26,187 nt of DNA from BNXB01 sp031556375 (GCA_031556375.1 JAVBTA010000049.1:1-26187), one strand, 5' to 3'; shown: positions 1 through 7,955, counted from the first letter of the stretch. Translations and numbers: made by a program. Notes: generated by a model from the sequence alone, not told the origin.

Positions 1-174
1 ATCTCTTCTAATTTCATCTTCCATTTCGACAAAATGTATTATGATCCACACAAGAAAGAGATCAAATTGATAAAACAAAAAAATCGCACAAATAAAATAG
101 ATAACACGGACAAGGCTTTGCACATTATAGACAGTTTAGAACTTGTAGTGCACCCCAAATATTGGACGGATTAA
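1..174 (+). CDS. 3' end of an unidentified protein (57 codons visible)
   Basis: Frame 1 is open from the first base of the window to a TAA at 172-174 and gives 57 residues ending in VVHPKYWTD. The fragment is rich in Lys, Asp, Ile and aromatic residues, which fits real coding sequence. A terminal His-Pro-aromatic-Trp motif is also seen at the end of some polysaccharide-deacetylase-like proteins, but this is only a resemblance. The gene converges on the minus-strand DUF5686 gene, with about 100 bases between them. The function is not assigned, and the start lies outside the window. Confidence 0.5.
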   Translation: MSSNFIFHFDKMYYDPHKKEIKLIKQKNRTNKIDNTDKALHIIDSLELVVHPKYWTD

Positions 175-197
175 TAAAATTAGTTATGAAGAATGGG

Positions 198-214
198 TTC
201 GGTATTTTACCGGA
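198..214. terminator. Weak hairpin between convergent genes
   Basis: The arms ttcggta (198-204) and taccgga (208-214) can pair around a TTT loop, with one wobble. The site sits in the 100-base gap between a plus-strand gene ending at 174 and a minus-strand gene ending at 275, where a bidirectional terminator would be expected. No convincing T-run follows, so the call is tentative. Confidence 0.25.
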
Positions 215-274
215 AATGTCTTTACTACAACATTTAATTAATCCGCTAAAATACCTTTGGAGTAATGTTAAAAA

Positions 275-2599
275 CTAAAAACTCAGGTTTAGAGTCACTC
301 TGACGCCATTTTTATCTATGTTTGCGTTATCAAGATAAGTCAATCGACGGACATAATCAACCCGTAACAAACGGAATATATTCTCCAATCCGACACTCAC
401 CTCCATATAAGGTTGCTTTCCCATGATATACGAATTCTCCGGAAACAAAAATAAATCATGATTGTATTCCGGATTATTATCATTACGAAGTGAGCCCATC
501 AATGCTTTGAAGGACGTCACTCCACGTAGTTTAAATTTACGAAGGAAATCGATTCTATTAAACAACCAACCATCAGAATGATAAGCCAAATCGATTGACG
601 AATACCGGTCGTTCATAAATTCAAGCGTATTCATCATACTGTATGACTCCGGTTGAATCGTATAGGTCTGATTTGCATTAGGTAATATCAGCATCGGGTA
701 TGGGACATCTCCCCATAATTTACCGGCTTTGAGAATCATATCGATATGTCCGTAACCCGGTAACCAAAACCGTTTCTGGGCAGATAGTTCCGTAAAGATA
801 TAAGAATAGTCACCAAAGGCTCCTTCTATCCCAAAACTTTGCTTCAAAGAAAAAATAGGCCCGTCGCGACGAAGGATCATCCGGTTATCACGTCCCTGAT
901 AGAACTTCTCATTCATCGCAAAACGCAATAAAAACCCGAGTTCTGTGGCCTGATAATCATCTATATTTATAATATTCCCCTTTATGTTCTTTTGAAACGT
1001 CAGTGAACCGGCAGCAGCCTCATTCCAGGATTTACCCCACAATCTCATCGAGAATCCACTTGAATATTCCTTTTCATACCAGGCCTCACCCTTGCGTATG
1101 TAAGTCATCTTATCAGCTTTTCCCCGTTTAAACGAAAGAAATATATTATCCGGATCTGTGAAATAATATTCCTGTCCGGGAGTATGAACATCATATTGAA
1201 ATTCAAATCCGGCGTTATTCTTACGATACTCATTTTCATGATAAACTTTCGGGGCAAAAGAATAAACAACCGACCCTGAATACAATAACTTTTTGTCTTT
1301 TGTTCCATAAGCTCCATACCCCTGAAAAAACCAGTTGTTGTCAAAATTACCTGTTGTACGACCTCCTAAACGAAAACGATACCCTTCTACATCATTCCGG
1401 CTGATTGTACTCCAGACAGGCCCTATATCAAACTTACTTTCCCGTTTTGATTTCCCCGTATAAGCATAATTATTCATCAAAATATCGACAATATGGCTCC
1501 AGGTCTGATAATGAGGCAACTTCGACGGAGTCTCAATCTCAAATTCTTTCACCTTCAACTCATTCTTTTTCAAAGGAACAGGGCGCGATTCCTGCCAGAA
1601 AATTTCCGGATAATTCTCCGCATCCGGTTTTAGAAGAACCTCATCATTAAATCCAAAACCGACCGGATCAGTCGTATCGATCCTATAATTACTATAAATT
1701 CTCTCACTTTTTGCCCGGAGAGCATATTTTACTTTAAATATTGATAACTCCAGGTCAGAAAACTCCCTGGATTTAACCCATTCTCCGGTTTTCAGAGTAT
1801 CAAACTCCTGAGTGATAGTCATTTTTGAAACAAAATTCAGATTAATATTTTTCAAGGTATTCAGAACAACTTTCCGTACCGGATAAGTAGGAATATTCAT
1901 GATCCACAGATTTCCTTCAAACACTAAATCCTGATCGTTTTTAGGAGAAAAAGCCAGATTAATGCATTCTTCCCCTTTATAATAAACAGTATCGACAATT
2001 CTGAAATCATAAAAAGAAATAGCCTGATCGGCCGATAACGGACTTACAAACCGTCTGAAAAGTAGATTTATTTCATTATTCGTTATATCAACCTGTTTAA
2101 GGGCTTCCACAAATAAAGCATCGAATAATTCTGATTTGAATTTCTTGTCCAGGCCTTCATGACGTATGGCATTTATAATACTTTTACTACTGTCATGTTT
2201 TTTTCTGCGATATTCTTCTGAAAAGGCTTCTCTGACCGAAAGAGTCAGGGATTTTCCATTCGCGACATCTGTAGTGTCAATGTATTTGAATATAAACTTG
2301 ATTTTATCAAAAACTTTTTCATTTGCCAATAAAGAATCCAGTTCTGTAGCCGAAATTACAAGTTTTTCGTATTGGTTAAAATGGTAATAATCATTGTTTT
2401 CTATATGATTTTGGCCCTTATTTTCAATTACATTTTTTATCAGAGACAATGCAGTATCATCCGTATTTAAAACATTAGCATTGGCATTTATGGAGAAAAA
2501 TATCCAAAACACCAATGCTGAGATTAATTTTGAGGTACATGGCACACGGCATACGGTGCACGGTACATTAAATAGAAAATGTGGTAAATAAATCTTCAT
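275..2599 (-). CDS. DUF5686 family outer-membrane protein
   Basis: The protein has 774 residues and is predicted to be exported. A hydrophobic signal segment (about residues 24-42, ending in ...FFSINANA) precedes a soluble region and a C-terminal half rich in alternating aromatic and polar strands, ending in a typical outer-membrane beta-strand (VTLNLSF, terminal Phe). The segment around residues 185-250 (RRFVSPLSADQAISFYDF, then LWIMNIPTYPVRKVVL) matches my recollection of the Bacteroidota DUF5686 family. Many family members begin with a carboxypeptidase-regulatory-like domain, which is absent here. The gene lies 48 bases downstream of ettA on the same strand and may be co-transcribed with it. 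Odd feature: residues about 11-23 (NVPCTVCRVPCTS) are encoded by a heptamer tandem repeat that interrupts the signal peptide. No in-frame ATG follows the repeat, so this start is kept, although a GTG inside the repeat is possible. The molecular function of the family is unknown to me. Confidence 0.8.
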   Translation of the reverse strand: MKIYLPHFLFNVPCTVCRVPCTSKLISALVFWIFFSINANANVLNTDDTALSLIKNVIENKGQNHIENNDYYHFNQYEKLVISATELDSLLANEKVFDKIKFIFKYIDTTDVANGKSLTLSVREAFSEEYRRKKHDSSKSIINAIRHEGLDKKFKSELFDALFVEALKQVDITNNEINLLFRRFVSPLSADQAISFYDFRIVDTVYYKGEECINLAFSPKNDQDLVFEGNLWIMNIPTYPVRKVVLNTLKNINLNFVSKMTITQEFDTLKTGEWVKSREFSDLELSIFKVKYALRAKSERIYSNYRIDTTDPVGFGFNDEVLLKPDAENYPEIFWQESRPVPLKKNELKVKEFEIETPSKLPHYQTWSHIVDILMNNYAYTGKSKRESKFDIGPVWSTISRNDVEGYRFRLGGRTTGNFDNNWFFQGYGAYGTKDKKLLYSGSVVYSFAPKVYHENEYRKNNAGFEFQYDVHTPGQEYYFTDPDNIFLSFKRGKADKMTYIRKGEAWYEKEYSSGFSMRLWGKSWNEAAAGSLTFQKNIKGNIINIDDYQATELGFLLRFAMNEKFYQGRDNRMILRRDGPIFSLKQSFGIEGAFGDYSYIFTELSAQKRFWLPGYGHIDMILKAGKLWGDVPYPMLILPNANQTYTIQPESYSMMNTLEFMNDRYSSIDLAYHSDGWLFNRIDFLRKFKLRGVTSFKALMGSLRNDNNPEYNHDLFLFPENSYIMGKQPYMEVSVGLENIFRLLRVDYVRRLTYLDNANIDKNGVRVTLNLSF
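2534..2568. repeat. Heptanucleotide tandem repeat, 5 units, inside a signal peptide
   Basis: Five consecutive 7-base units on the plus strand follow the consensus GGYRYAY: ggtacat, ggcacac, ggcatac, ggtgcac, ggtacat. The array is 35 bases long and lies within codons about 11-22 of the minus-strand DUF5686 gene. Because 7 is not a multiple of 3, gain or loss of one unit would shift the frame of that gene. Confidence 0.75.
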
Positions 2600-2647
2600 T
2601 ATTAATAAGTTGCCACCATGTTCAGGTTCACAGGCAGAGTCTATTAA

Positions 2648-4333
2648 TCAATCGATCAATTTACGATAACGGACACGTTTAGGTTCGACATTGCCTAATC
2701 TCATCTTTTTATTTTCTTCGTAGTCGGAATAAGAACCTTCAAAGAAAAAGACTTCCGAATCACCTTCAAAAGCTAAGATATGAGTACAAATACGATCAAG
2801 GAACCAACGGTCGTGAGAAATAACTACGGCACAACCGGCAAAGTTTTCCAAACCTTCTTCCAGTGCCCGTAATGTATTGACATCGATATCGTTGGTCGGC
2901 TCATCGAGCAACAACACATTTGCTTCCGATTTCAAGGTCAATGCCAGGTGCAAACGGTTTCGCTCTCCTCCTGAGAGTACTCCGCACAGTTTTTCCTGAT
3001 CGGCACCGCTAAAATTAAATCGTCCGAGATAAGCGCGAGAATTGACCTCTTTTCCTCCCACTCTGATAAACTCTGTTCCTCCTGAAACAACCTGATAGAC
3101 CGTTTTGTTCGGGTCGATATCCGTATGGCTTTGATCGACATAACCGATTTTCACCGTTTCTCCGACTTCAAAGCTACCTTTATCTGCCTTTTCCAAGCCC
3201 ATAATCAAACGGAAAAGAGTTGTTTTTCCGGCTCCATTAGGCCCGATAACCCCAACAATACCGTTAGGCGGTAACATGAAATTCAGGTCATCATATAATA
3301 ATTTATCTCCGTATGCTTTAGCTACATGAAGCGATTCTATCACCTTATTTCCAAGACGGGGACCGTTAGGTATAAAGATCTCCAGTTTTTCTTCACGTTC
3401 TTTGGTATCTTGGTTCAATAATTGTTCATATGAGTTCAAACGGGCTTTCCCTTTCGCATGGCGCGCTTTAGGTGCCATTTTCACCCATTCCAATTCCCGC
3501 TCCAATGTTTTACGGCGTTTGCTGGCTTGTTTTTCTTCCTGAGCCATCTTATTTGTTTTTTGTTCCAACCAGGAAGTATAGTTTCCTTTCCATGGAATAC
3601 CTTCTCCACGGTCTAATTCAAGGATCCAACCAGCCACGTGGTCAAGGAAGTAACGGTCGTGAGTGATACAAATCACTGTACCTGCATATTGTTGCAAATG
3701 TTGCTCCAACCAATCGATAGATTCGGCATCCAGGTGGTTGGTAGGCTCATCGAGCAACAGAATATCCGGTTGTTTCAGTAAAAGACGGCATAAAGCCACC
3801 CGGCGACGTTCTCCTCCGGAAAGAGTTCCCACAAGCTGATCTTCCGGCGGACAACGCAAGGCATCCATTGCTCTCTCCAACTTGCTATCTATATTCCAGG
3901 CATCAGATGCATCGATTTTATCCTGCAACTCTCCCTGACGGGCAAAAAGAGCGTCCATTTTATCCTGATCTTCATAATATTCCGGCAGACCGAATTTTTC
4001 ATTGATCTCTTCATATTCTTTCAATATATCGATCGTTTCCTGGACACCTTCCTGAACGATTTCCTTCACTGTTTTAGTGTCATCCAGTTTGGGTTCCTGC
4101 TCCAAATATCCGACTGTGTATCCGGGAGAAAACACAACATCCCCTTGATATTCTTTTTCTACCCCAGCAATAATTTTTAATAAGGTTGATTTTCCGGAAC
4201 CGTTCAAACCGATAATACCGATTTTAGCGCCATAATAAAATGATAGATAGATGTTTTTCAACACTTGTTTTTGAGGAGGGAAAGTTTTGCTTAATCCCAC
4301 CATTGAAAAAATGATTTTTTTATCGTCAGCCAT
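2648..4333 (-). CDS. ettA: Energy-dependent translational throttle protein EttA (ABC-F ATPase)
   Basis: The protein has 561 residues, close to the usual 555 or so for EttA. It contains two ABC ATPase domains and no membrane segments, as expected for the ABC-F class that acts on the ribosomal E site and links translation to the ATP/ADP ratio. Visible motifs are Walker A GLNGSGKST (42-50), signature LSGGERRR (171-178) and Walker B LLLDEP (193-198) in the first domain, and GPNGAGKTT (364-372), LSGGERNR (453-460) and LLLDEP (474-479) in the second. An EttA-type arm insertion lies at about residues 92-138. A basic P-site linker with KGKARLNSYEQLL lies at about residues 255-320. Both switch His residues (ITHDR, ISHDR) are present. 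The start at the MADDKK methionine gives the usual short N-terminus. DUF5686 follows 48 bases downstream. Confidence 0.95.
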   Translation of the reverse strand: MADDKKIIFSMVGLSKTFPPQKQVLKNIYLSFYYGAKIGIIGLNGSGKSTLLKIIAGVEKEYQGDVVFSPGYTVGYLEQEPKLDDTKTVKEIVQEGVQETIDILKEYEEINEKFGLPEYYEDQDKMDALFARQGELQDKIDASDAWNIDSKLERAMDALRCPPEDQLVGTLSGGERRRVALCRLLLKQPDILLLDEPTNHLDAESIDWLEQHLQQYAGTVICITHDRYFLDHVAGWILELDRGEGIPWKGNYTSWLEQKTNKMAQEEKQASKRRKTLERELEWVKMAPKARHAKGKARLNSYEQLLNQDTKEREEKLEIFIPNGPRLGNKVIESLHVAKAYGDKLLYDDLNFMLPPNGIVGVIGPNGAGKTTLFRLIMGLEKADKGSFEVGETVKIGYVDQSHTDIDPNKTVYQVVSGGTEFIRVGGKEVNSRAYLGRFNFSGADQEKLCGVLSGGERNRLHLALTLKSEANVLLLDEPTNDIDVNTLRALEEGLENFAGCAVVISHDRWFLDRICTHILAFEGDSEVFFFEGSYSDYEENKKMRLGNVEPKRVRYRKLID

Positions 4334-4368
4334 AAAATTAAAATATTTTTGTTTTTTCTATTTTGGCA

Positions 4369-4376
4369 CAAAAATA
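4369..4376 (-). promoter_or_regulatory. Candidate -7 element for ettA
   Basis: On the minus strand this octamer reads TATTTTTG, matching the Bacteroidota TANNTTTG consensus, 35 bases before the ettA start. I see no good -33 TTTG at the expected distance, so the call rests on one element. Confidence 0.35.
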
Positions 4377-4401
4377 GCCAAAAATAATGGATATACTATT
4401 A

Positions 4402-4788
4402 TCAAATAATAATCGCAACCGATTGTTTCAAATTATTCGCGATATCCAGAAGTGCCATTTTAAGTGTACCTAACTCTGCCGTTGTAAATTTGGCCGGCTT
4501 ACCATTAATTATATTTCCATTAAGTCTGTGATAAAACCATTGAGGCGTTTTATGAAAATATTGCTTTGATATGTACGAAACTGAAATCGCAGGCAATACC
4601 TTTTCCAATTTTTCTCTTAACAATACCTCTTCAAGGCTCTTATTTGTCTCCTGAATTGATGCCAACATTTTATCTGAAAAATCAGATTCATTTGACAAAA
4701 TATCCATATCTTTATCAATTGCCTCCAATTCTGAGCCTGTTTTTGCAGCTCTGAATCTCTTTTTCAATTGCTTTATTTTATCTTCCAT
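4402..4788 (-). CDS. DUF5053 domain-containing protein
   Basis: A small protein of 128 residues. The first 60 residues look helical and charged (MEDKIKQLKKRFRAAK...). The segment from about residue 66 to 120 (PAISVSYISKQYFHK, WFYHRLNGN, INGKPAKFT, ELGTLKMAL) matches the DUF5053 family of Bacteroidota as I remember it. The spacing of short helices with WFYHRLNG and a following FTTAEL suggests a helix-turn-helix-like fold, so DNA binding is plausible but not shown. It lies 20 bases downstream of a 48-codon gene on the same strand. Both are transcribed away from hicAB. It ends 68 bases before ettA. No function is established. Confidence 0.75.
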   Translation of the reverse strand: MEDKIKQLKKRFRAAKTGSELEAIDKDMDILSNESDFSDKMLASIQETNKSLEEVLLREKLEKVLPAISVSYISKQYFHKTPQWFYHRLNGNIINGKPAKFTTAELGTLKMALLDIANNLKQSVAIII

Positions 4789-4808
4789 AATTTATTCTTT
4801 ATTTCACT

Positions 4809-4955
4809 CTAATCCAACTCTTTCAAAAACTCTATTAATTTTTCCACTTCTTGTTGAAATTTCTCCTTCGTTTCCGGAGGAAATTTTTTAAAATAACGCA
4901 GATAAAAAAGCAAATCTTTTTCTGCTTCTTTTCTAATTTTTTCCTTTTTCTTCAT
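4809..4955 (-). CDS. Small charged protein of 48 residues, unknown function
   Basis: An ATG on the minus strand at 4953-4955 opens a 48-codon frame ending in TAG at 4809-4811. The product is highly charged: it starts MKKKEKIRKEAEKD, has LLFYLRYFKKFPPETKEK in the middle and ends VEKLIEFLKELD. It is probably helical with a Pro-Pro break. The gene is 20 bases upstream of the DUF5053 gene, which suggests a two-gene transcript. Its amphipathic pattern and position support a real gene, but I do not recognise the family. Confidence 0.6.
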   Translation of the reverse strand: MKKKEKIRKEAEKDLLFYLRYFKKFPPETKEKFQQEVEKLIEFLKELD

Positions 4956-4983
4956 AATTAATTGTTTTGATTATTTGGCACTA

Positions 4984-4991
4984 CAAATATA
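4984..4991 (-). promoter_or_regulatory. Candidate -7 element for the 48-aa/DUF5053 pair
   Basis: The minus strand reads TATATTTG, a match to TANNTTTG, 28 bases before the start of the 48-codon gene. The -33 element is not convincing. It is divergent from the hicAB promoter, with about 60 bases between the two -7 boxes. Confidence 0.4.
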
Positions 4992-5047
4992 ATAACATTT
5001 TTATTATTTAGATATATGATCTCAACATAAATTAAATCAGCAAATAA

Positions 5048-5078
5048 TTTGATATTAATATTAATATCATTATATTTG
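5048..5078 (+). promoter_or_regulatory. hicAB promoter (TTTG-N19-TATATTTG)
   Basis: TTTG at 5048-5051 and TATATTTG at 5071-5078 are separated by 19 bases, an excellent fit to the Bacteroidota sigma-ABfr promoter. The hicA start lies 25 bases downstream. The spacer is almost entirely filled by a perfect palindrome. Confidence 0.7.
5051..5068. promoter_or_regulatory. Perfect 18-bp palindrome, candidate HicB operator
   Basis: GATATTAATATTAATATC is identical to its reverse complement and lies between the -33 and -7 boxes of the hicAB promoter. Antitoxins of the HicB class commonly repress their own operon by binding a symmetric operator through their C-terminal DNA-binding domain, and the HicB encoded here has a helix-turn-helix. 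The position would block RNA polymerase. The assignment is inference. Confidence 0.6.
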
Positions 5079-5103
5079 CATAATATTTAACAAAACCTAT
5101 ATT

Positions 5104-5238
5104 ATGAATTTTTCAGAAGTAGAGAAAAAATTATCTGATGCCGGATGTTACCTTTATCGAAATGAAAGTAATCATCCCATATGGTACGGAGTATTAGTAA
5201 AGATTCTGGAGTTAAATTTTAAGAAACAACAATTATGA
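5104..5238 (+). pseudogene. hicA: hicA-like mRNA interferase toxin, broken by internal deletion and frameshift
   Basis: The frame from ATG 5104 gives 44 residues. The first 28 (MNFSEVEKKLSDAGCYLYRN...HPIWY) match the N-terminal half of Bacteroidota HicA, including the conserved His before the Trp-Tyr. HicA proteins are normally about 60 residues and continue with a VPRH...GT segment and a C-terminal helix of the type SIxKxAGI. Here the reading frame instead continues as GVLVKILELNF. In the +2 frame the same DNA reads RSISKDSGVKF followed by TAA at 5220-5222, which resembles the lost HicA C-terminus. The simplest reading is a deletion of roughly 65-70 bases, not a multiple of three, that removed the middle of the toxin. 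The stop overlaps the hicB start as ATGA (5235-5238), so translational coupling is retained. Confidence 0.65.
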
Positions 5239-5645
5239 TTAAAGTTATAGTTTTTATAGAAAGAGGAAATGACGGTTCATATGGAGCATATGTAAATTTA
5301 AATGACAACCGTTTGAATTATGGAATCTTTGGCAACGGAAGCACTGTAAACGAATCTATTGACGACTTTCACAAGACGTATGAAGAAATGAAAGCCTTAC
5401 ATAAAGAATTGAATAAAGATTTTATCGAAGCTCAATTTGAATTCAGATATGATGTCGCTTCATTTTTATCTTATTACTCTAAAAAATTCACTCTTGCCGG
5501 TTTACAGGAAATTACTGGCATAAACCAGGGTCAATTAAGTCATTATGTAACCGGGCATCGTAAACCAAGTACTAAAACCGTTCAAAAAATTGAAAAATCA
5601 CTGCATGATTTTGCTACGGAAATAGGTCAAATACATTTTATTTGA
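5235..5645 (+). CDS. hicB: HicB family antitoxin with helix-turn-helix domain
   Basis: The protein has 136 residues. The N-terminal region (about 1-65: IKVIVFIERGNDGSYGAYV, GIFGNGSTVNESIDDFHKTYEEM) matches the HicB partial RNase H fold that binds the toxin. The C-terminal part (about 86-122: LQEITGINQGQLSHYVTGHRKP, TVQKIEKSLHDF) is an XRE-type helix-turn-helix. HicB neutralises the HicA ribonuclease and represses its operon. The start overlaps the hicA stop by four bases. The toxin gene upstream appears defective, so this may be an orphan antitoxin or regulator. Its stop codon overlaps the -33 element of the ftsY promoter. Confidence 0.85.
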   Translation: MIKVIVFIERGNDGSYGAYVNLNDNRLNYGIFGNGSTVNESIDDFHKTYEEMKALHKELNKDFIEAQFEFRYDVASFLSYYSKKFTLAGLQEITGINQGQLSHYVTGHRKPSTKTVQKIEKSLHDFATEIGQIHFI

Positions 5646-5672
5646 AATAAATCAAAGAAAACATTAACTTTG
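5641..5672 (+). promoter_or_regulatory. ftsY promoter (TTTG-N20-TAACTTTG)
   Basis: TTTG at 5641-5644 and TAACTTTG at 5665-5672 are 20 bases apart, matching the Bacteroidota consensus. The ftsY ATG is 27 bases downstream of the -7 box. The -33 box overlaps the hicB stop codon. Confidence 0.7.
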
Positions 5673-5698
5673 CATGATTTTACATACTAAATTACGAT

Positions 5699-6664
5699 AT
5701 GGGATTTTTTGATTTTTTTTCCAAAGATAAAAAGGAAAACCTGGATAAGGGATTATCTAAGACAAAAGAAAGTGTTTTTTCGAAAATAGCAAGAACAATT
5801 GCAGGAAAATCGAAGGTAGATGATGAAGTCCTCGATAACCTGGAAGAAGTGCTTGTAACATCGGATGTGGGAGTAGAAACCACTTTGAAAATTATCGAAA
5901 GAATCGAATCCAGAATAGCTAAGGATAAATATGTCAATACTGATGAATTGACAGGTATTCTTCGTGACGAAATAGCTTCTTTGCTCGCGGACAACAATAC
6001 GGAAGAACTTGATGATTTCGATACTCCGAAAGATAAAAAACCTTATGTGATCATGGTGGTCGGAGTAAACGGAGTCGGAAAAACAACTACTATCGGTAAA
6101 CTGGCCTACCATTTCAAAAAAGCAGGCAAAAAAGTTTATCTCGGAGCTGCCGATACTTTCCGTGCCGCTGCCGTGGAACAATTAATGATCTGGGGAGAAC
6201 GTGTCGGAGTAGAAGTAGTCAAACAAAAAATGGGTGCGGATCCTGCTTCCGTTGCTTACGACACATTAAATTCCGCTGTGGCCAACAATGCCGATGTCGT
6301 GATTATTGATACCGCAGGACGCCTCCACAACAAAATAAACCTGATGAACGAGCTAACCAAAATTAAAAATGTAATGAAGAAAGTTGTTCCTGACTCCCCT
6401 CATGAAGTTTTGTTGGTATTGGATGGCTCTACCGGACAAAATGCTTTTGAACAGGCAAAACAATTTACCGCAGCAACAGAAGTAAATGCCCTGGCAATCA
6501 CCAAATTGGATGGAACAGCCAAAGGAGGTGTTGTAATCGGGATATCTGATCAATTCCATATCCCGGTAAAATACATCGGATTGGGCGAAGGACTTGAAGA
6601 TCTCCAGGTTTTCCGTAAAAAACAATTTGTAGACTCGTTATTCAGCGACAATGAGGAGAAATAA
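5699..6664 (+). CDS. ftsY: Signal recognition particle receptor FtsY
   Basis: The protein has 321 residues and is an SRP-type GTPase that docks SRP-ribosome complexes at the membrane for cotranslational insertion. It shows an N-terminal helical N domain (1-100) without the long acidic A domain of E. coli, G1 loop GVNGVGKTT (122-130), the insertion-box motif DTFRAAA (152-158), DTAGR (204-208), TKLDGTAKGG (268-277) and the C-terminal GLGEGLEDLQVF closing motif. All catalytic motifs are intact. It has its own promoter just after hicB. Its 3' end overlaps rimO by 14 bases, so the two are translated from one transcript. In many Bacteroidales, ftsY follows ribosomal protein genes, as I recall. Here hicAB occupies that position. 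Confidence 0.96.
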   Translation: MGFFDFFSKDKKENLDKGLSKTKESVFSKIARTIAGKSKVDDEVLDNLEEVLVTSDVGVETTLKIIERIESRIAKDKYVNTDELTGILRDEIASLLADNNTEELDDFDTPKDKKPYVIMVVGVNGVGKTTTIGKLAYHFKKAGKKVYLGAADTFRAAAVEQLMIWGERVGVEVVKQKMGADPASVAYDTLNSAVANNADVVIIDTAGRLHNKINLMNELTKIKNVMKKVVPDSPHEVLLVLDGSTGQNAFEQAKQFTAATEVNALAITKLDGTAKGGVVIGISDQFHIPVKYIGLGEGLEDLQVFRKKQFVDSLFSDNEEK

Positions 6665-7955
6665 GGTAGATATTATTACTTTAGGCTGCTCCAAAAACCT
6701 GGTCGATTCGGAGTTACTGATGCGACAATTCGTTGCAAATGGATACAGTGTATCACACGATCCGGAAAAACCTGAAGGTGAGATTGTTGTAATCAACACC
6801 TGTGGTTTCATCGGTGATGCAAAGGAAGAATCGGTCAACATGATTCTGGAATTTGCAGAAGCACGTAAACAAAATAAAATCCGCAAATTATTCGTTATGG
6901 GCTGCCTTTCAGAGAGATATCTCGAAGAATTACAGGCAGAAATCCCGGAAGTAGATAAATTTTACGGTAAATTTAACTGGAAGTTACTGATCTCAGATTT
7001 AGGGAAGTCATATCACTCGGAACTTTCCTCCGACAGGATTATTACAACCCCACAACATTATGCGTATCTAAAAATCGCAGAAGGCTGTAATCGTACCTGT
7101 TCATATTGTTCAATCCCCATCATTACCGGGAAATATAAATCCCGTTCAATTGAAGAGATCTGTGATGAAGTAAAAATCCTTGTAAATCAAGGAGTCAAAG
7201 AGTTTCAACTGATTGCCCAGGACTTGACTTACTACGGTCTGGACCTGTATAAAAAATATAATATCGCAGAATTAGTCCAACGAATCTCCGACATCAAGGG
7301 AGTGGAATGGATGCGACTACATTACGCTTATCCGAATCACTTTCCTATGGATTTGTTACCGGTCATGCGCGAACGGGAAAATGTCTGCAACTATCTGGAT
7401 ATCGCGTTACAACACAGTAGTGACCACATGCTACAAATGATGCGCAGAAATATTGATAAAGCGACAACAGTAGAACTACTCAGGCAAATCCGAAAAGAAG
7501 TCCCCGGAATTCATTTAAGAACGACCATGATGGTAGGACATCCCGGTGAGACAGAAGAAGATTTTACCGATATGCTGGACTTCGTAAAACAAATGCGCTT
7601 TGAACGTTTAGGCGGGTTTGTCTATTCCGATGAAGAAGGCACTTATTCCAATATGAATTACTCCGACAATATAGATCTGGAAGAAAAACACAGGCGACTG
7701 GATGAGCTAATGGCTGTGCAGGAAAGAGTTGCCGCGGAAATCAATGAAACAAAAGTCGGCCAAACATTAAAAGTGATTATCGACCGGGAAGAACCCGACT
7801 TTTATGCAGGCCGCACAGAATTCGATTCTCCGGAAGTGGATCCGGAAGTCCTGATCAGCAAAGATAAAAAGCTGACTATAGGCAATTTCTATCCGGTTAC
7901 TGTCACCGGAACCCAATATTTCGATCTGATTGGAAAAATAAATGATTCGATATGA
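6651..7955 (+). CDS. rimO: Ribosomal protein S12 methylthiotransferase RimO
   Basis: The protein has 434 residues, the usual size. RimO is a radical SAM enzyme that adds a methylthio group to a conserved Asp of ribosomal protein S12. The N-terminal domain begins KVDIITLGCSKNLVDSE and carries Cys13, Cys51 and Cys85 for the auxiliary 4Fe-4S cluster. The radical SAM motif CNRTCSYC supplies Cys146, Cys150 and Cys153. The C-terminal part (about 370-434) is a TRAM domain. It overlaps ftsY by 14 bases and the following HU gene by 4 bases (ATGA), showing a tightly coupled operon. The start MRRNKVDII agrees with family N-termini. Confidence 0.95.
   Translation: MRRNKVDIITLGCSKNLVDSELLMRQFVANGYSVSHDPEKPEGEIVVINTCGFIGDAKEESVNMILEFAEARKQNKIRKLFVMGCLSERYLEELQAEIPEVDKFYGKFNWKLLISDLGKSYHSELSSDRIITTPQHYAYLKIAEGCNRTCSYCSIPIITGKYKSRSIEEICDEVKILVNQGVKEFQLIAQDLTYYGLDLYKKYNIAELVQRISDIKGVEWMRLHYAYPNHFPMDLLPVMRERENVCNYLDIALQHSSDHMLQMMRRNIDKATTVELLRQIRKEVPGIHLRTTMMVGHPGETEEDFTDMLDFVKQMRFERLGGFVYSDEEGTYSNMNYSDNIDLEEKHRRLDELMAVQERVAAEINETKVGQTLKVIIDREEPDFYAGRTEFDSPEVDPEVLISKDKKLTIGNFYPVTVTGTQYFDLIGKINDSI

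Noticed and set aside
2534..2568. Alternative that the heptamer array is a regulatory site upstream of a later DUF5686 start
   Set aside because: No in-frame ATG follows the array before the signal core. Only a GTG within it could serve, so the upstream ATG is kept, with the doubt noted.
5753..6181. 142-codon open frame on the minus strand inside ftsY
   Set aside because: It is fully antisense to a strongly conserved gene, has a Phe/Ser/Cys-rich composition typical of antisense frames, and matches no family.
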